Shown one piece after another: positions 52,052 to 61,166 of a DNA stretch of 64,000 nt. Origin of the DNA: Bradyrhizobium sp. NP1 (lineage in GTDB: Bacteria; Pseudomonadota; Alphaproteobacteria; Rhizobiales; Xanthobacteraceae); contig NZ_CP127385.1 in the NCBI RefSeq assembly GCF_030378205.1, positions 7,418,001 through 7,482,000 on the forward strand, given 5' to 3'. The stretch's first letter is position 1. Every line of letters begins with the position of its first letter. The position numbers and the translations under genes are program-made. The notes beneath the pieces are model-generated. The model saw nothing but the letters and a program-made list of their open reading frames with translations. It was not told where the DNA came from and did not search any database.

Positions 52052-52126
52052 CTAGTGTCCTTCGATTCCGAAGCTCGCAAACGAGGGGCCCGCAGAATGA
52101 TGCGAACTTCGGAATCGGGACACTAG
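52052..52126. repeat. Palindromic hairpin element, copy 9 (inverted copy of 3259-3332)
   Basis: CTAGTGTCC then GATTCCGAAGCTCGCA, and TGCGAACTTCGGAATC then GGACACTAG. Reverse-complemented, it matches copy 3 nearly throughout. The spacer to copy 8 is 12 bases (ATCAATAAGCTG), related to the copy 3-4 spacer. It ends 33 bases before the GYD gene. Confidence 0.92.
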
Positions 52127-52158
52127 GTTGCACAGGGTCCTAACCAAGGAGGGCCACC

Positions 52159-52452
52159 ATGGTAACTTATGTCGTGCTGGCGAAGTTCACCGACCAGGGA
52201 ATCCGCAACGCCAAGGAGTCCCCGAAGCGGGCAGATGCCTTCAAGGAAATGGCCAAGACATTCGGCGTGACGGTGAAGGACATCGTCTGGACGCAGGGCC
52301 GATACGACGTTGTGACGATCGTCGAGGCGCCGGATGAGGCATCCGCCATGTCGCTAAATTTGAGCCTCGGCGCGCTCGGCAACGTCCGCACCGAAACGAT
52401 GCGGGCCTTTTCAGCGGCTGACATGACGCAGATCGTCGGCAAGATGCTCTGA
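52159..52452 (+). CDS. GYD domain-containing protein
   Basis: 97 residues, ATG preceded by AAGGAGG. MVTYVVLAKFTDQGIRNAKESPKRADAFKEMAKTFG, then VKDIVWTQGRYDVVTIVEAPDEASAMSLNLSLGALGNVRTETMRAF, where GRYDVV is the G-x-Y-D-x-V motif that names the family. Small ferredoxin-fold protein, probably oligomeric, function unknown. It lies just downstream of the composite hairpin element. Confidence 0.92.
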   Translation: MVTYVVLAKFTDQGIRNAKESPKRADAFKEMAKTFGVTVKDIVWTQGRYDVVTIVEAPDEASAMSLNLSLGALGNVRTETMRAFSAADMTQIVGKML

Positions 52453-52539
52453 CCATCGCGCTCGCACAGCTGCCACTTCTAGAGCGAGGCCACCGCCTTG
52501 CGGCCTTCGTGGCAGCGTGCCTGCGCTGGCGCGCGTTGC

Positions 52540-53266
<727 letters not shown>

Positions 53267-53788
53267 GCCGAAAGCCTTCCTTCCTGGCAGGTGATGGCGG
53301 CAAGACCAAGCCCGCCCCGGTCCGCGCGACGGGTTCCCCGGGCGGCGGCCAGCCGAGCGCGCCGGCCGAAACGGCCACGCGGCCCGGTCGGGCGGCGCGA
53401 ACCGTCGCCAGGAACGCGCCGACCTCGCTGGGGTCGTCAAATCTTAACAACAGCTTAATCCCGGCGCTCGCGCATTGCCGCGCGCTTCCGGCGTTTCGAG
53501 CCCCGTGCGCCGAACCTATTCGACAGTCGCGATGCGTCTCCGGCGCCTTGCGCTCACCGGGCCTTCGGAAGGTCGATGCGTTGCGGAGCCCCGCTGCGCG
53601 GCGCGAAATCCGCCCGTCAAGACCTTGCATCGCGTGTGACCGGGCCATACACCTTGGGCCTCCTGACCTCGATGCATGCAGGTGAAGCGACATGCAACTC
53701 CTGCGCGAAACTTGTTCCCTTCCGGGATGTGGGGCGGCCTCAAAATGGCGACAATTCGCACCGATTAAGTTCGCGGAACTCGGGGGAA
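53267..53788. other. Gap with open frames but no supported gene
   Basis: About 520 bases. On the minus strand a frame reads IKLLLRFDDPSEVGAFLATVRAARPGRV..., which looks protein-like, but it has no start with a ribosome site, and it shifts into the methyltransferase out of frame. It could be the end of a decayed gene. The plus-strand frames are Arg/Pro-rich and unconvincing. Confidence 0.4.
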
Positions 53789-54400
53789 ATGGCGTTCGTG
53801 ATTCGCTCGCGCTTACCAGCCTTGTTGGTCGCCAGCACGCTCGGCCCTTTGCTGCAGCCGTCGCTGGCGCACGCGCAATGGTGGAGCCGCGGGCCGGCCG
53901 ATTTCGAGGAATGCGCCGACGCCGCGGAGAAGGCGCCGACCAAGCAAGAGAAGACCTCGAAGCTCGCCGAATGCAACGCGAAGTTCGCCGGCCGGCGCAA
54001 GCCCGGCGGCGGCTATGCCTATTACGATTTCATGCAGGACCGCACCTTCGACATCGCGGGTCCGAATCCGACGCCTGAAGAGCAGCACTTCATCGACGAG
54101 CAGTATACGGTCTATCTGGAGAAGCAGCGCCGCAGCAATATCGCTGCCGCCTTCTCGGCCAGGCAACAGCAGCAACAACAGCAGCAGCAACGGCAACAGC
54201 AGCAATTGGTGCAGCCGGCCTCGTTCAAGGGCGAAACCGAGAAGATCCCGGTGCCGCAGCAGCGACCCAAGGTGCTACCATCACGCAAGGACTGCCTGAA
54301 AAACGCGTTCTCCTGCGAATGGCCGCGCCTGTCGGAAGGCTTGAACGAGATCAAGCGGATGTTCACCGCCTCGCCCACCACCAAGCCCAAGAAGGGCTGA
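53789..54400 (+). CDS. Secreted protein with a poly-glutamine tract, unknown function
   Basis: 203 residues from ATG 53789, with GGGGGA immediately upstream. Signal peptide cleaved near AHA-QWWSRG. The body has ADFEECADAAEKAPTKQEKTSKLAECNAKFAGRRKPGGGYAYYDFMQDRTFDIAG (two cysteines), then TPEEQHFIDEQYTVYLEKQRR, and a low-complexity run of Gln (nine, Arg, four more) coded by mixed CAG/CAA codons, and a C-terminus with KDCLKNAFSCEWPRL. Typical of Bradyrhizobium exported proteins of unknown role; the Gln run is likely variable between strains. Confidence 0.8.
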   Translation: MAFVIRSRLPALLVASTLGPLLQPSLAHAQWWSRGPADFEECADAAEKAPTKQEKTSKLAECNAKFAGRRKPGGGYAYYDFMQDRTFDIAGPNPTPEEQHFIDEQYTVYLEKQRRSNIAAAFSARQQQQQQQQQRQQQQLVQPASFKGETEKIPVPQQRPKVLPSRKDCLKNAFSCEWPRLSEGLNEIKRMFTASPTTKPKKG

Positions 54401-54449
54401 ACGCGCGGCCACCGCGATACCGACGCGGCGGCACCATCGCATATGACAT

Positions 54450-54662
54450 TCAGCGCGAAGCGCCGTGCAGGCGGCGGGAACGATGCGGCGGCCGGATGTT
54501 GCGCGGCGCCGGCGCAGGGACGGTTGCCGCCGCACGCTGCTCCTGCAGCCGCGCGTCATAGCCCGGCGACGGCGTCACCGTCGGAGGTGCGGCTTGCGCC
54601 GGCGCAACCAGACAGCACAACCCCAGTGCCACCGCGACCCATGCTGCGAAAGCAGGCTTCAT
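54450..54662 (-). CDS. Small secreted basic protein, unknown function
   Basis: 70 residues from ATG 54660-54662 with GGAG six bases upstream (an ATG 12 bases earlier would add four residues). Signal peptide MKPAFAAWVAVALGLCCLV, cleavage near AQA-APPTV. The mature part is Pro/Arg-rich (APAPRNIRPPHRSRR). Convergent with the poly-Gln protein gene. No family recognised. Confidence 0.65.
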   Translation of the reverse strand: MKPAFAAWVAVALGLCCLVAPAQAAPPTVTPSPGYDARLQEQRAAATVPAPAPRNIRPPHRSRRLHGASR

Positions 54663-54711
54663 CCTGTGCTCCATCACGCTGGCGGAGAGCTTACAGTCGA
54701 ACGGCGCGAAT

Positions 54712-55719
54712 TCAAGACGGGCCGCGGACCTGTTGCGGCGTCAATCCCGGCGATCCGCGGCCGCTCGCTTCGGCCTGCCGGATCAGCGCGACGACGCGGC
54801 GCGAGACCGGCACCTCGAGTCCATGGCGATCGGCGAGCGCGGTGATGACGCCCTGGAGGTAGTCGATCTCGGTCTGTCGGCCGCGCGCGAGATCCTCCCA
54901 CATCGAGGAGCGCGCCGCGGGGTCGACCCGCATCGTGCGACCGAGCAGCAGGCTGAAGATACCGTCAGGCAGCCGCAGCAGAGGCGGCATCAGGCGCGGC
55001 GGGATCGGTGTCGGCGATACCGGCGCGACGCCTTCCGCGCGCAGCGCCAGAAGGCCCTCCGCCATCTGGTCGGCCAGCAGGCTTCGCCAGGCGCGTTGCG
55101 AAAGCTGCTCGCGCAGTGGCAGGCCTGACAGTGCGTTCAGCGCGTTGTTGAGATTGACCAGGAGCTTGCCCCATTGCACGCCGGTGATGTTGTCGGTCGC
55201 GTGCATGACAAGCCCCGGCACCGACAGTTTTTCGGCGGTGCCGGCCGCATCGCGCTCGATCACGATATCGCCCGAGGTCGAGCGGTGAAATCGACCCCTT
55301 CCGAGCGCAACCACGTTGAACGGCACCATGCCGCCGAGCACCGCACGGCCGGCGACGCGCGCGCGCAAGGCGGCGACATTCCCGACGCCGTTTTGCAGGC
55401 TGACGATGACGGCATCTTCAGGCGCATGCCGTGCGATGGTATCAGCCATTTCAGCGGTATCGGCGCTCTTCACCGTTACCAGGATCGTGCCGGCACGCTT
55501 GAACATCGACGGGTCCTCCGACAGCGTCAGCGTGTCGGCTGCGACCGTGCGGCTGACGCCGTCGAAGCCGGTCAGAAGCAGGCCGTCGCCGTTGATTTCA
55601 TCGATCACGCGCCGGCGTGCCAGCAAGGCGACGTTGCGACTTGCTGCCGCAAGCCAGCCGCCGACGAAACAGCCGATGCTGCCGGCGCCCGCTACCGCGA
55701 TCGGTCGATCCGAATTCAT
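54712..55719 (-). CDS. 2-dehydropantoate 2-reductase family protein
   Basis: 335 residues from ATG 55717-55719 (MNSDRPIAVAGAGSIG). NADP motif IAVAGAGSIGCFVGGWLAAASRNVALLARR; VTVKSADTAEMADTIARHAPEDAVIVSLQNGVGNVAAL; catalytic Lys in NITGVQWGKLLVNLNNALNALSG; late SSMWEDLARGRQTEIDYLQGVITALADRHGLEVPV with the conserved Ser, Asp and Glu. Reduces a 2-keto acid; second such protein in the window (see 39958). Which one is PanE cannot be said. Confidence 0.92.
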   Translation of the reverse strand: MNSDRPIAVAGAGSIGCFVGGWLAAASRNVALLARRRVIDEINGDGLLLTGFDGVSRTVAADTLTLSEDPSMFKRAGTILVTVKSADTAEMADTIARHAPEDAVIVSLQNGVGNVAALRARVAGRAVLGGMVPFNVVALGRGRFHRSTSGDIVIERDAAGTAEKLSVPGLVMHATDNITGVQWGKLLVNLNNALNALSGLPLREQLSQRAWRSLLADQMAEGLLALRAEGVAPVSPTPIPPRLMPPLLRLPDGIFSLLLGRTMRVDPAARSSMWEDLARGRQTEIDYLQGVITALADRHGLEVPVSRRVVALIRQAEASGRGSPGLTPQQVRGPS

Positions 55720-55875
55720 GTTGCCCTTCCCGCGCAATGCTTCGCACCGATAGCAGATTTTCACGGCCTTCGACCTGTCGCGGGCAGACAGACGCGCCGA
55801 TGCTGCCTTGTAACCGTCATGCCCGGCCGCTATGTTTTTGGCGCGGGGCAGGTGAAATGCGGCAGGAGAAGAACC

Positions 55876-56487
55876 ATGGGTCTACTTGACGTGTTGAACG
55901 GCATGCAGAACGGCCCGCGCGGGCCGAGCACCCCCAGCAGCAGCAGCCAATCCGGCGGCGGCATGTCGCCGATGACGATGGCGATCCTCGGCCTGCTCGC
56001 CTGGAAGGCGATCAAGCACCTGACCGGGGGCCAGTCCGGCGCGTCGCCGCAGCCGGCGCCCGCCCCTGCGCCATCGGGCAGAACGGCGATGCCTGGTGGT
56101 GGTGTCTCGGGCGGCGGTCTTTCCGGCGGTGGTCTTCCGGGTGGTCTTGGCGACATCCTCAAGGGGCCGCTCGGCGGCGTGCTGGGCGGCGCGGCCGCCG
56201 GCAGCGTGATTTCCGGTGGGCTCGGCGATCTCCTGAAGCAGCTGCAGCAGGGCGGTCACACCGAGACCGCGAATTCCTGGGTCGGCAAGGGCGACAACAA
56301 GCCGATTGCGCCGGGCGATCTCGCCAACGCGCTGGGTGCCGACCAGATCAGCGCGCTCACTTCGCAGAGCGGATTGTCGCGCGACGAATTGCTCCAGGGC
56401 TTGAGCCAGTATCTGCCGCAGGTGATCGATCACCTGACGCCGGATGGTCGGCTGCCGACGGATTCGGAGGTTTCAGGCCGGCTCTGA
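55876..56487 (+). CDS. YidB / DUF937 family protein
   Basis: 203 residues from ATG 55876 with AGGAGAAG upstream. MGLLDVLNGMQNGPRG, a short hydrophobic helix (MSPMTMAILGLLAWKAIKHL), Gly-rich linker (GGGVSGGGLSGGGLPGGLGDIL), then the YidB core: LLKQLQQGGHTETANSWVGKGDNKPIAPGDLANALGADQISALTSQSGLSRDELLQGLSQYLPQVIDHLTPDG. The NSWVG.G.N.PI and LS..LP..ID.LTP pattern is diagnostic. Function unknown in the family; it is linked to envelope or stress processes. Followed by a YeaQ-type membrane protein 57 bases later. Confidence 0.9.
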   Translation: MGLLDVLNGMQNGPRGPSTPSSSSQSGGGMSPMTMAILGLLAWKAIKHLTGGQSGASPQPAPAPAPSGRTAMPGGGVSGGGLSGGGLPGGLGDILKGPLGGVLGGAAAGSVISGGLGDLLKQLQQGGHTETANSWVGKGDNKPIAPGDLANALGADQISALTSQSGLSRDELLQGLSQYLPQVIDHLTPDGRLPTDSEVSGRL

Positions 56488-56544
56488 GCGGAGCCTCGTC
56501 AGCTCGGCTTGCGGCTTCGCTTGTCTTAGGAAAGGACGACAACC

Positions 56545-56820
56545 ATGAGCGGCATTCTCTGGATCATCATTGTCGGCTTCATCGCCGGCATCATCGCGCG
56601 CCTCCTTTCGCCGGGCCCCAACAATCCGAGCGGCTTCATCTTCACCACCATTCTCGGCATCGCGGGGGCATTCCTCGCGACCTGGATCGGCCAGGCCATC
56701 GGCCATTACGGGCCCGACCAGGGCGCCGGCTTCATCACCGCGACGATCGGCGCCCTGGTGGTGCTGTTCATCTGGAACCGGCTGGTGGCAAGCGGCATGC
56801 TCCGCGACTTCAACCGGTGA
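56545..56820 (+). CDS. GlsB/YeaQ/YmgE family stress response membrane protein
   Basis: 91 residues, three membrane segments: ILWIIIVGFIAGIIARLL, GFIFTTILGIAGAFLATWIG, and FITATIGALVVLFIWNRLV. The transglycosylase-associated family pattern GFIAGIIARLLSPG is complete. AGGAAAGG ribosome site. Predicted small inner-membrane stress protein, probably with the YidB gene upstream. Confidence 0.92.
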   Translation: MSGILWIIIVGFIAGIIARLLSPGPNNPSGFIFTTILGIAGAFLATWIGQAIGHYGPDQGAGFITATIGALVVLFIWNRLVASGMLRDFNR

Positions 56821-56836
56821 CGCGTCGCCAGCTCCG

Positions 56837-56913
56837 GTCATTGCGAGGAGCGTGAAGCTCCGAAGCGATCCAATCTTGCCATGCTTGGATTGCTTCGCTG
56901 CGCTCGCAATGAC
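56837..56913. repeat. Palindromic repeat (GTCATTGCGAGGAGC type) between convergent genes
   Basis: Arms GTCATTGCGAGGAGCG...GAAGCGATCCAA and TTGGATTGCTTCG...CGCTCGCAATGAC. A well-known multi-copy palindrome of alphaproteobacteria. It lies between the convergent YeaQ-like and SDR genes, ending five bases before the SDR stop. Confidence 0.9.
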
Positions 56914-56917
56914 GATC

Positions 56918-57700
56918 CTACGTGATGAGATGCATGCCGGCATCCATCCGCACCACTTCGCCGGTCATGTTGCTCGAGGCTGGCGAGGCGAGGAAGCAGA
57001 CCAGCTGCGCGATGTCCTCGGCCGAGGAAGCGACCTTCAGCGGCACCCGCGCCACCACCATGTCGCGCACCTGCTTGGCACCGGCCTCACCGCGCCCCTT
57101 GGTGAACCAGGGCGTATCGATATAACCGGGACATACCGTGTTGACGCGGATCAGCGGCGCCAGCGCGCGCGCCAGTGACAGCGTCATGGTGTTGAGCGCG
57201 CCCTTGCTCGCGGCATAGGCGACGGAAGAGCCGATGCCGCTGATGCCGGCAACGGACGAGACGTTGACGACCGCGGCCGCCTTGCCGCTTGCCTTGGCGG
57301 AAGCTTCCAAAAGCGAGCGCGCCGCGCGCACCATCTGGAACGGGCCGATGGTGTTGACGCCGAAGATGCGCTGGAAATCCTCGGCCGACAGCCCGTCGAG
57401 GTTCTCATGCGCCATATGCTTGGTGGTGCCGGCATTGTTGATCAGCGCGTCGAGCCGTCCCCAGGGCGCCGCGGCCGCCACGATGCGCTTGCAGTCCTCG
57501 TCGCGCGAGACGTCGCCCTGCACCACCACGACCTCGGCGCCTTCCTTGCGGCAGAGATCGGCGGTCTCCTCCGCCTCCTTCCGGCTCGACGAGTAGTTGA
57601 CCACGAGGCGCCCGCCGCCCTTCGCCAGAATGGCCGCGGTCGCAGCACCCAGGCCGGATGCAGAGCCGGTTACGATTGCGCACAAACCATCCTTCGACAT
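56918..57700 (-). CDS. SDR family oxidoreductase
   Basis: 260 residues. AIVTGSASGLGAATAAILAKGG (TGxxxGxG), INNAGTTKHMAH, Ser in VVNVSSVAGISGIGSS, Tyr/Lys in VAYAASKGALNTM, and PGYIDTPWFTKGRGE. NAD(P)-dependent. Divergent from the acyl-CoA dehydrogenase genes, so a 3-hydroxyacyl-CoA dehydrogenase role in the same pathway is plausible but not shown by sequence. Confidence 0.93.
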   Translation of the reverse strand: MSKDGLCAIVTGSASGLGAATAAILAKGGGRLVVNYSSSRKEAEETADLCRKEGAEVVVVQGDVSRDEDCKRIVAAAAPWGRLDALINNAGTTKHMAHENLDGLSAEDFQRIFGVNTIGPFQMVRAARSLLEASAKASGKAAAVVNVSSVAGISGIGSSVAYAASKGALNTMTLSLARALAPLIRVNTVCPGYIDTPWFTKGRGEAGAKQVRDMVVARVPLKVASSAEDIAQLVCFLASPASSNMTGEVVRMDAGMHLIT

Positions 57701-57939
57701 CCGTTTCCTCGTGCTTTCCTGAACAGGCAGTTTCGTTGGCTGCGCTTACCATATCGCGCGCGGAGATCGCCGCAACCGCGGAAAGTTCGTTGCGCGGAAT
57801 TAGCTGCAACTCGGCGCGGGATGCAGGCGGCCCTGCGGTGAGCGCTTGTCACGGCTATGGCTTTTCCTCATCATAGAGCGCAAGAAAAGATGCAGGTGCC
57901 GGCACAGGCCGGGCGGCCAGCCAAAACCGGGGAAACGCC

Positions 57940-59007
57940 GTGGCGGAGAGCGAGAACATTGTCGTTGCGACCGCGGAGAAGATCTTCGCCGATCTCGCCG
58001 ACGCGCAAACCATCAATCACGACAAGAAGGGCGCCTGGAAGGCGCCGCTCTGGAATGCGCTTTCCGAAGCCGGCCTGCCGCTGTCATGGGTCGACGAGGA
58101 ACTCGGCGGCTCGGGTGCCAATCTCGCCGACGGGTTCGCCGTGCTGGGGGCCGCTGGGCGGTTCGCGATCGCGGTGCCACTCGCGGAAACCATGCTGGCG
58201 GGATGGCTGCTGTCGCAGGCCAGGATCGCCTCGCCCGAGGGCGAGATGACGGTGGCGCCCGCGACCCCGAAAGACCGCATCACGGTGAATGCGGACGGCA
58301 CGCTGTCCGGACGCGCCCGCGGCGTTCCGTTCGCGAAGGAAGCGAAACACATCGCCGCGCTCGCAAGCGGCGCCAATGGAATGTCGATCGCGCTCGTCAA
58401 GGCGGACGACGTGAGGATCGAGCCGGGCCTCAACCTCGCGAACGACCACAACGACATCGTGAGCTTCGACAAGGTGCGGCCGGTCGCGGCGAAACCGGCG
58501 CCGAAGGGTTTCGACCAGACCACGCTGATGCTGATGGGCGGCGTCGTGCGCAGCCTGCAGATCGCGGGCGCGCTGGAATCCATGCTCGACATTTCCGTGC
58601 GCTATTCCAACGAGCGCGTCGCCTTCGAGAAGAAGATCTCGAAATTCCAGGCGGTGCAGCACAATCTGGCGCGGCTCGCCGGCGAATCGGCTGCGGCGCT
58701 CGCGGCCGCGACCTCGGCGGCGGATGCGATCGCGAGCGTCCCCTCCTTCAATGACGACGCCGTGTTCCTGGAAGCGGCGTCGGCAAAGATCCGCTGCTCG
58801 GAAGCGGCCGAGAAGGGCGGCGGCATCGCCCACCAGGTGCATGGCGCGATCGGCTTCACCATCGAGCATATCCTGCACCGCTACTCGCTGCGCGCGCTCG
58901 CCTGGCGAGACGATTTCGGCTCCGAAAGCTATTGGGCGGTCGAGCTCGGCAAGCGTGTTGCCGCGCGCGGCGCCGACGAGCTGTGGCCGCTGGTGGCCTC
59001 GCGCTAG
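57940..59007 (+). CDS. Acyl-CoA dehydrogenase, small-subunit-like
   Basis: 355 residues from a GTG (GGGGAAACGCC upstream). N-terminal helical domain (WNALSEAGLPLSWVDEELGGSGANLADGFAVLGAAGR), a reduced middle beta domain without the usual substrate-loop motif, and a C-terminal helical domain (MLDISVRYSNERVAFEKKISKFQAVQHNLARLAGE, IAHQVHGAIGFTIEHILHRYSLRALAWRDDFG). The FAD-contact R..F.K.I..FQ pattern and HQVHGAIGFT are present. The catalytic Glu expected near the end of the family is not in its usual Y-E-G-T position. It resembles the small partner of heteromeric acyl-CoA dehydrogenases. Next gene 39 bases away is the full-length partner. Confidence 0.88.
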   Translation: MAESENIVVATAEKIFADLADAQTINHDKKGAWKAPLWNALSEAGLPLSWVDEELGGSGANLADGFAVLGAAGRFAIAVPLAETMLAGWLLSQARIASPEGEMTVAPATPKDRITVNADGTLSGRARGVPFAKEAKHIAALASGANGMSIALVKADDVRIEPGLNLANDHNDIVSFDKVRPVAAKPAPKGFDQTTLMLMGGVVRSLQIAGALESMLDISVRYSNERVAFEKKISKFQAVQHNLARLAGESAAALAAATSAADAIASVPSFNDDAVFLEAASAKIRCSEAAEKGGGIAHQVHGAIGFTIEHILHRYSLRALAWRDDFGSESYWAVELGKRVAARGADELWPLVASR

Positions 59008-59046
59008 AGAACCCGTGGGAACAGATTCCGCAAGTCGAGATAGACC

Positions 59047-60207
59047 ATGACCGCTGCCCTTCGTTTCGATCCGATCCGCCTGCCGCCCAAATGCGAAGCG
59101 CTGCGCAAGGAGGTGCGGGCCTTCCTCGCCGAGGAGATCGCCGGCGGCACCTTCAACCCGTTCAAGCCGAACCGCGAGGACATCGACGTGCCGGAGTTCT
59201 GCCGCAAGGTCGGCGAGCGCGGCTGGATCGGCATGACCTGGCCGAAGAAATATGGCGGCCATGAGCGCTCGTTCCTCGAACGCTACGTCGTCACCGAGGA
59301 GATGCGGGTCGCGAACGCGCCGACGCGGCGCTTCTTCGTCGCCGACCGCCAGAGCGGGCCGATCCTGCTGAAATACGCGCCCGAGCACATCAAGATGGAC
59401 ATCCTGCCACGCATCTGTCGCGGCGAGCTGTGCTTTGCGATCGGGATGAGCGAGCCGAATTCCGGCTCCGACCTGTTCGCGGCCAAGACGCGGGCCACCA
59501 GGACCGACGGCGGCTACCTCGTCAACGGCACCAAGATCTGGACCTCCTCGGCGCACATCGCCGACTACATGATCGCGCTGTTCCGCACCTCGCCGCCGAC
59601 AAAGGAAAACCGCCGCCACGGGCTGACGCAGTTCCTGGTCAAGATGAAGCAGCCGGGCATCCAGGTGAATCCGATCGGCCAGATCACCGGCCAGTTCGAG
59701 TTCAACGAGGTGGTATTCACCGACTATTTCGTTCCCGACGACCATTTGCTCGGCGAGATCGACGGCGCGTGGAAACAGGCGACAAGCGAGCTCGCCTATG
59801 AGCGGTCGGGGCCGGAGCGCTTCCTGGAAACCTACTACGTGCTGACCGAACTGGTGCGCGCGGTCGGCGACAAGCCGGATACCCGCAGTGCCGAGGGCAT
59901 CGGGAGGCTGGTGGCGCAGCTCCACACCATGCGCCGCATGTCGGTCTCGGTCGCCGGCATGCTGCAGGCCGGCAAGGAGCCGGTGGTGGAGGCATCGATC
60001 GTCAAGGACATCGGCACGGTGTGGGAGCAGCAGCTGCCGCACCGGGTGCGCGATCTCGCCGCCTTTGTCGAGGAAACCGCGACCAACCGCGAGACGCTGG
60101 AGCGGCAGCTCGATTTCGCGATCAAGACCGCGCCCAAGCTGACGATCCAGGGCGGCACCACGGAAGTGCTGCGCGGCATCATCGCGCGCGGGCTGGGCTT
60201 GCGCTAG
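59047..60207 (+). CDS. Acyl-CoA dehydrogenase, large-subunit-like
   Basis: 386 residues. N-terminal LRKEVRAFLAEEI, GWIGMTWPKKYGGHERSFLERYVVTEEM, the FAD/substrate loop LCFAIGMSEPNSGSDLFAAKTRATRTDGGYLVNGTKIWTSSAHIADYMIAL, and the C-terminal IQGGTTEVLRGIIARGLGLR. The usual E in Y-E-G-T is a Gly here (QGGTT), so the base must come from another position, for example the AYERSGPERF helix; this is common in heteromeric members. It probably forms a complex with the product of the preceding gene. Substrate unknown. Confidence 0.93.
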   Translation: MTAALRFDPIRLPPKCEALRKEVRAFLAEEIAGGTFNPFKPNREDIDVPEFCRKVGERGWIGMTWPKKYGGHERSFLERYVVTEEMRVANAPTRRFFVADRQSGPILLKYAPEHIKMDILPRICRGELCFAIGMSEPNSGSDLFAAKTRATRTDGGYLVNGTKIWTSSAHIADYMIALFRTSPPTKENRRHGLTQFLVKMKQPGIQVNPIGQITGQFEFNEVVFTDYFVPDDHLLGEIDGAWKQATSELAYERSGPERFLETYYVLTELVRAVGDKPDTRSAEGIGRLVAQLHTMRRMSVSVAGMLQAGKEPVVEASIVKDIGTVWEQQLPHRVRDLAAFVEETATNRETLERQLDFAIKTAPKLTIQGGTTEVLRGIIARGLGLR

Positions 60208-60246
60208 GTTTCGACGGAATTGAGCCTGGCGCCGCGCACTCAGATC

Positions 60247-60270
60247 ACCTCTCCCCAGTGGGGAGAGGTG
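60247..60270. terminator. Hairpin between operon genes (CCTCTCCCC type)
   Basis: ACCTCTCCCC / GGGGAGAGGT around a short AGTG loop, between the acyl-CoA dehydrogenase and enoyl-CoA hydratase genes. It may attenuate downstream transcription or separate the units. Confidence 0.5.
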
Positions 60271-60314
60271 AACCACGCCCCGCGGAGAGATTTCGAAAGT
60301 TACGGAGCCAATGC

Positions 60315-61115
60315 ATGACCAAATTCACCGATATCGGCGTCGAGACCCACGGCCATGTCGGCCTGATCGAGATCAGAAAGCCGCCGCTGAACTTCTTCGA
60401 TGTGTCACTGATCAACCAGATCGCGGATGCGCTGGAGGAATTCGACCGCAACATCGAGATCCGCGCTTCCGTGCTCGCCGCGCAAGGCAAGGCATTCTGC
60501 GCCGGCGCCGATTTCAGCGATCCGGCGCGGAAGGAGCAGGAGGCGCGTGCCGAACGCGATCCAGCAGCCAACCTCGCGATCAACCATCTCTATGTTCAGG
60601 CGGTGCGGATCTTCCGCAACAAGAAGCCGATCGTCGCCGCCGTGCATGGTGCGGCCATCGGCGGCGGGCTGGGGCTGGCGGTGTCAGCCGATTTCCGCGT
60701 CACCTGCCCGGAGGCGCGCTTCTCCGCCAACTTCACCAAGCTCGGCTTCCATCCGGGCTTCGGGCTCACCGCGACGCTGCCCGAGCTGATCGGCAAGAAC
60801 AATGCGGAGCTGATGTTCTACACCAGCCGCCGCGTCACCGGCGAGGAGGCCTATCGCTGGGGCCTTGCCAACGTGCTCGTCCCCCAGGAGCAGGTGCGTG
60901 ATGCCGCGATGAGGCTGGCGCAGGAGATCGCCGAGTGCTCGCCGCTCGGCCTGGTCTCGACCCGCGCCACCATGCGCGCGGGCCTCGCCGACCGCGTGCT
61001 GGCCGCGACCAACCATGAACTGGTCGAGCAGACTAGGCTGCGTGCGACCGAGGATTTCAAGGAAGGCGTGAAGGCCAGCGCCGAGCGCCGTGCCGCGAAT
61101 TTCAGAGGGCGGTAA
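60315..61115 (+). CDS. Enoyl-CoA hydratase/isomerase family protein
   Basis: 266 residues from ATG 60315 (MTKFTDIGVE), with CGGAGCC upstream. Crotonase fold: VLAAQGKAFCAGADFSD (oxyanion-hole and Gly loop), KKPIVAAVHGAAIGGGLGLAVSADFRVTCPEARFSANFTKLGFHPGFGLTATLPELIG (second oxyanion site), and EEAYRWGLANVLVP. At the position of the first catalytic Glu the sequence reads N-F-T-K-L-G-F-H-P-G-F-G, so the standard Glu pair of hydratases is not obvious; isomerase or other crotonase activity is possible. Completes a partial beta-oxidation set with the two dehydrogenases. Confidence 0.9.
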   Translation: MTKFTDIGVETHGHVGLIEIRKPPLNFFDVSLINQIADALEEFDRNIEIRASVLAAQGKAFCAGADFSDPARKEQEARAERDPAANLAINHLYVQAVRIFRNKKPIVAAVHGAAIGGGLGLAVSADFRVTCPEARFSANFTKLGFHPGFGLTATLPELIGKNNAELMFYTSRRVTGEEAYRWGLANVLVPQEQVRDAAMRLAQEIAECSPLGLVSTRATMRAGLADRVLAATNHELVEQTRLRATEDFKEGVKASAERRAANFRGR

Positions 61116-61131
61116 GCGTCACCGACCCTCC

Positions 61132-61160
61132 GTTGTCCCCGCCTCCGCGGGGACGACAAC
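61132..61160. terminator. Bidirectional hairpin between convergent genes
   Basis: GTTGTCCCCGC / GCGGGGACGAC with a short CTCC loop, in the 51-base gap between the enoyl-CoA hydratase and the acyl-CoA synthetase. Confidence 0.65.
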
Positions 61161-61166
61161 CAAGAC

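Noticed and set aside
58084..60276. Very long minus-strand frame opposite the acyl-CoA dehydrogenases
   Set aside because: Antisense shadow of two real genes with low-complexity Arg/Leu/Asp composition and no recognisable motif.
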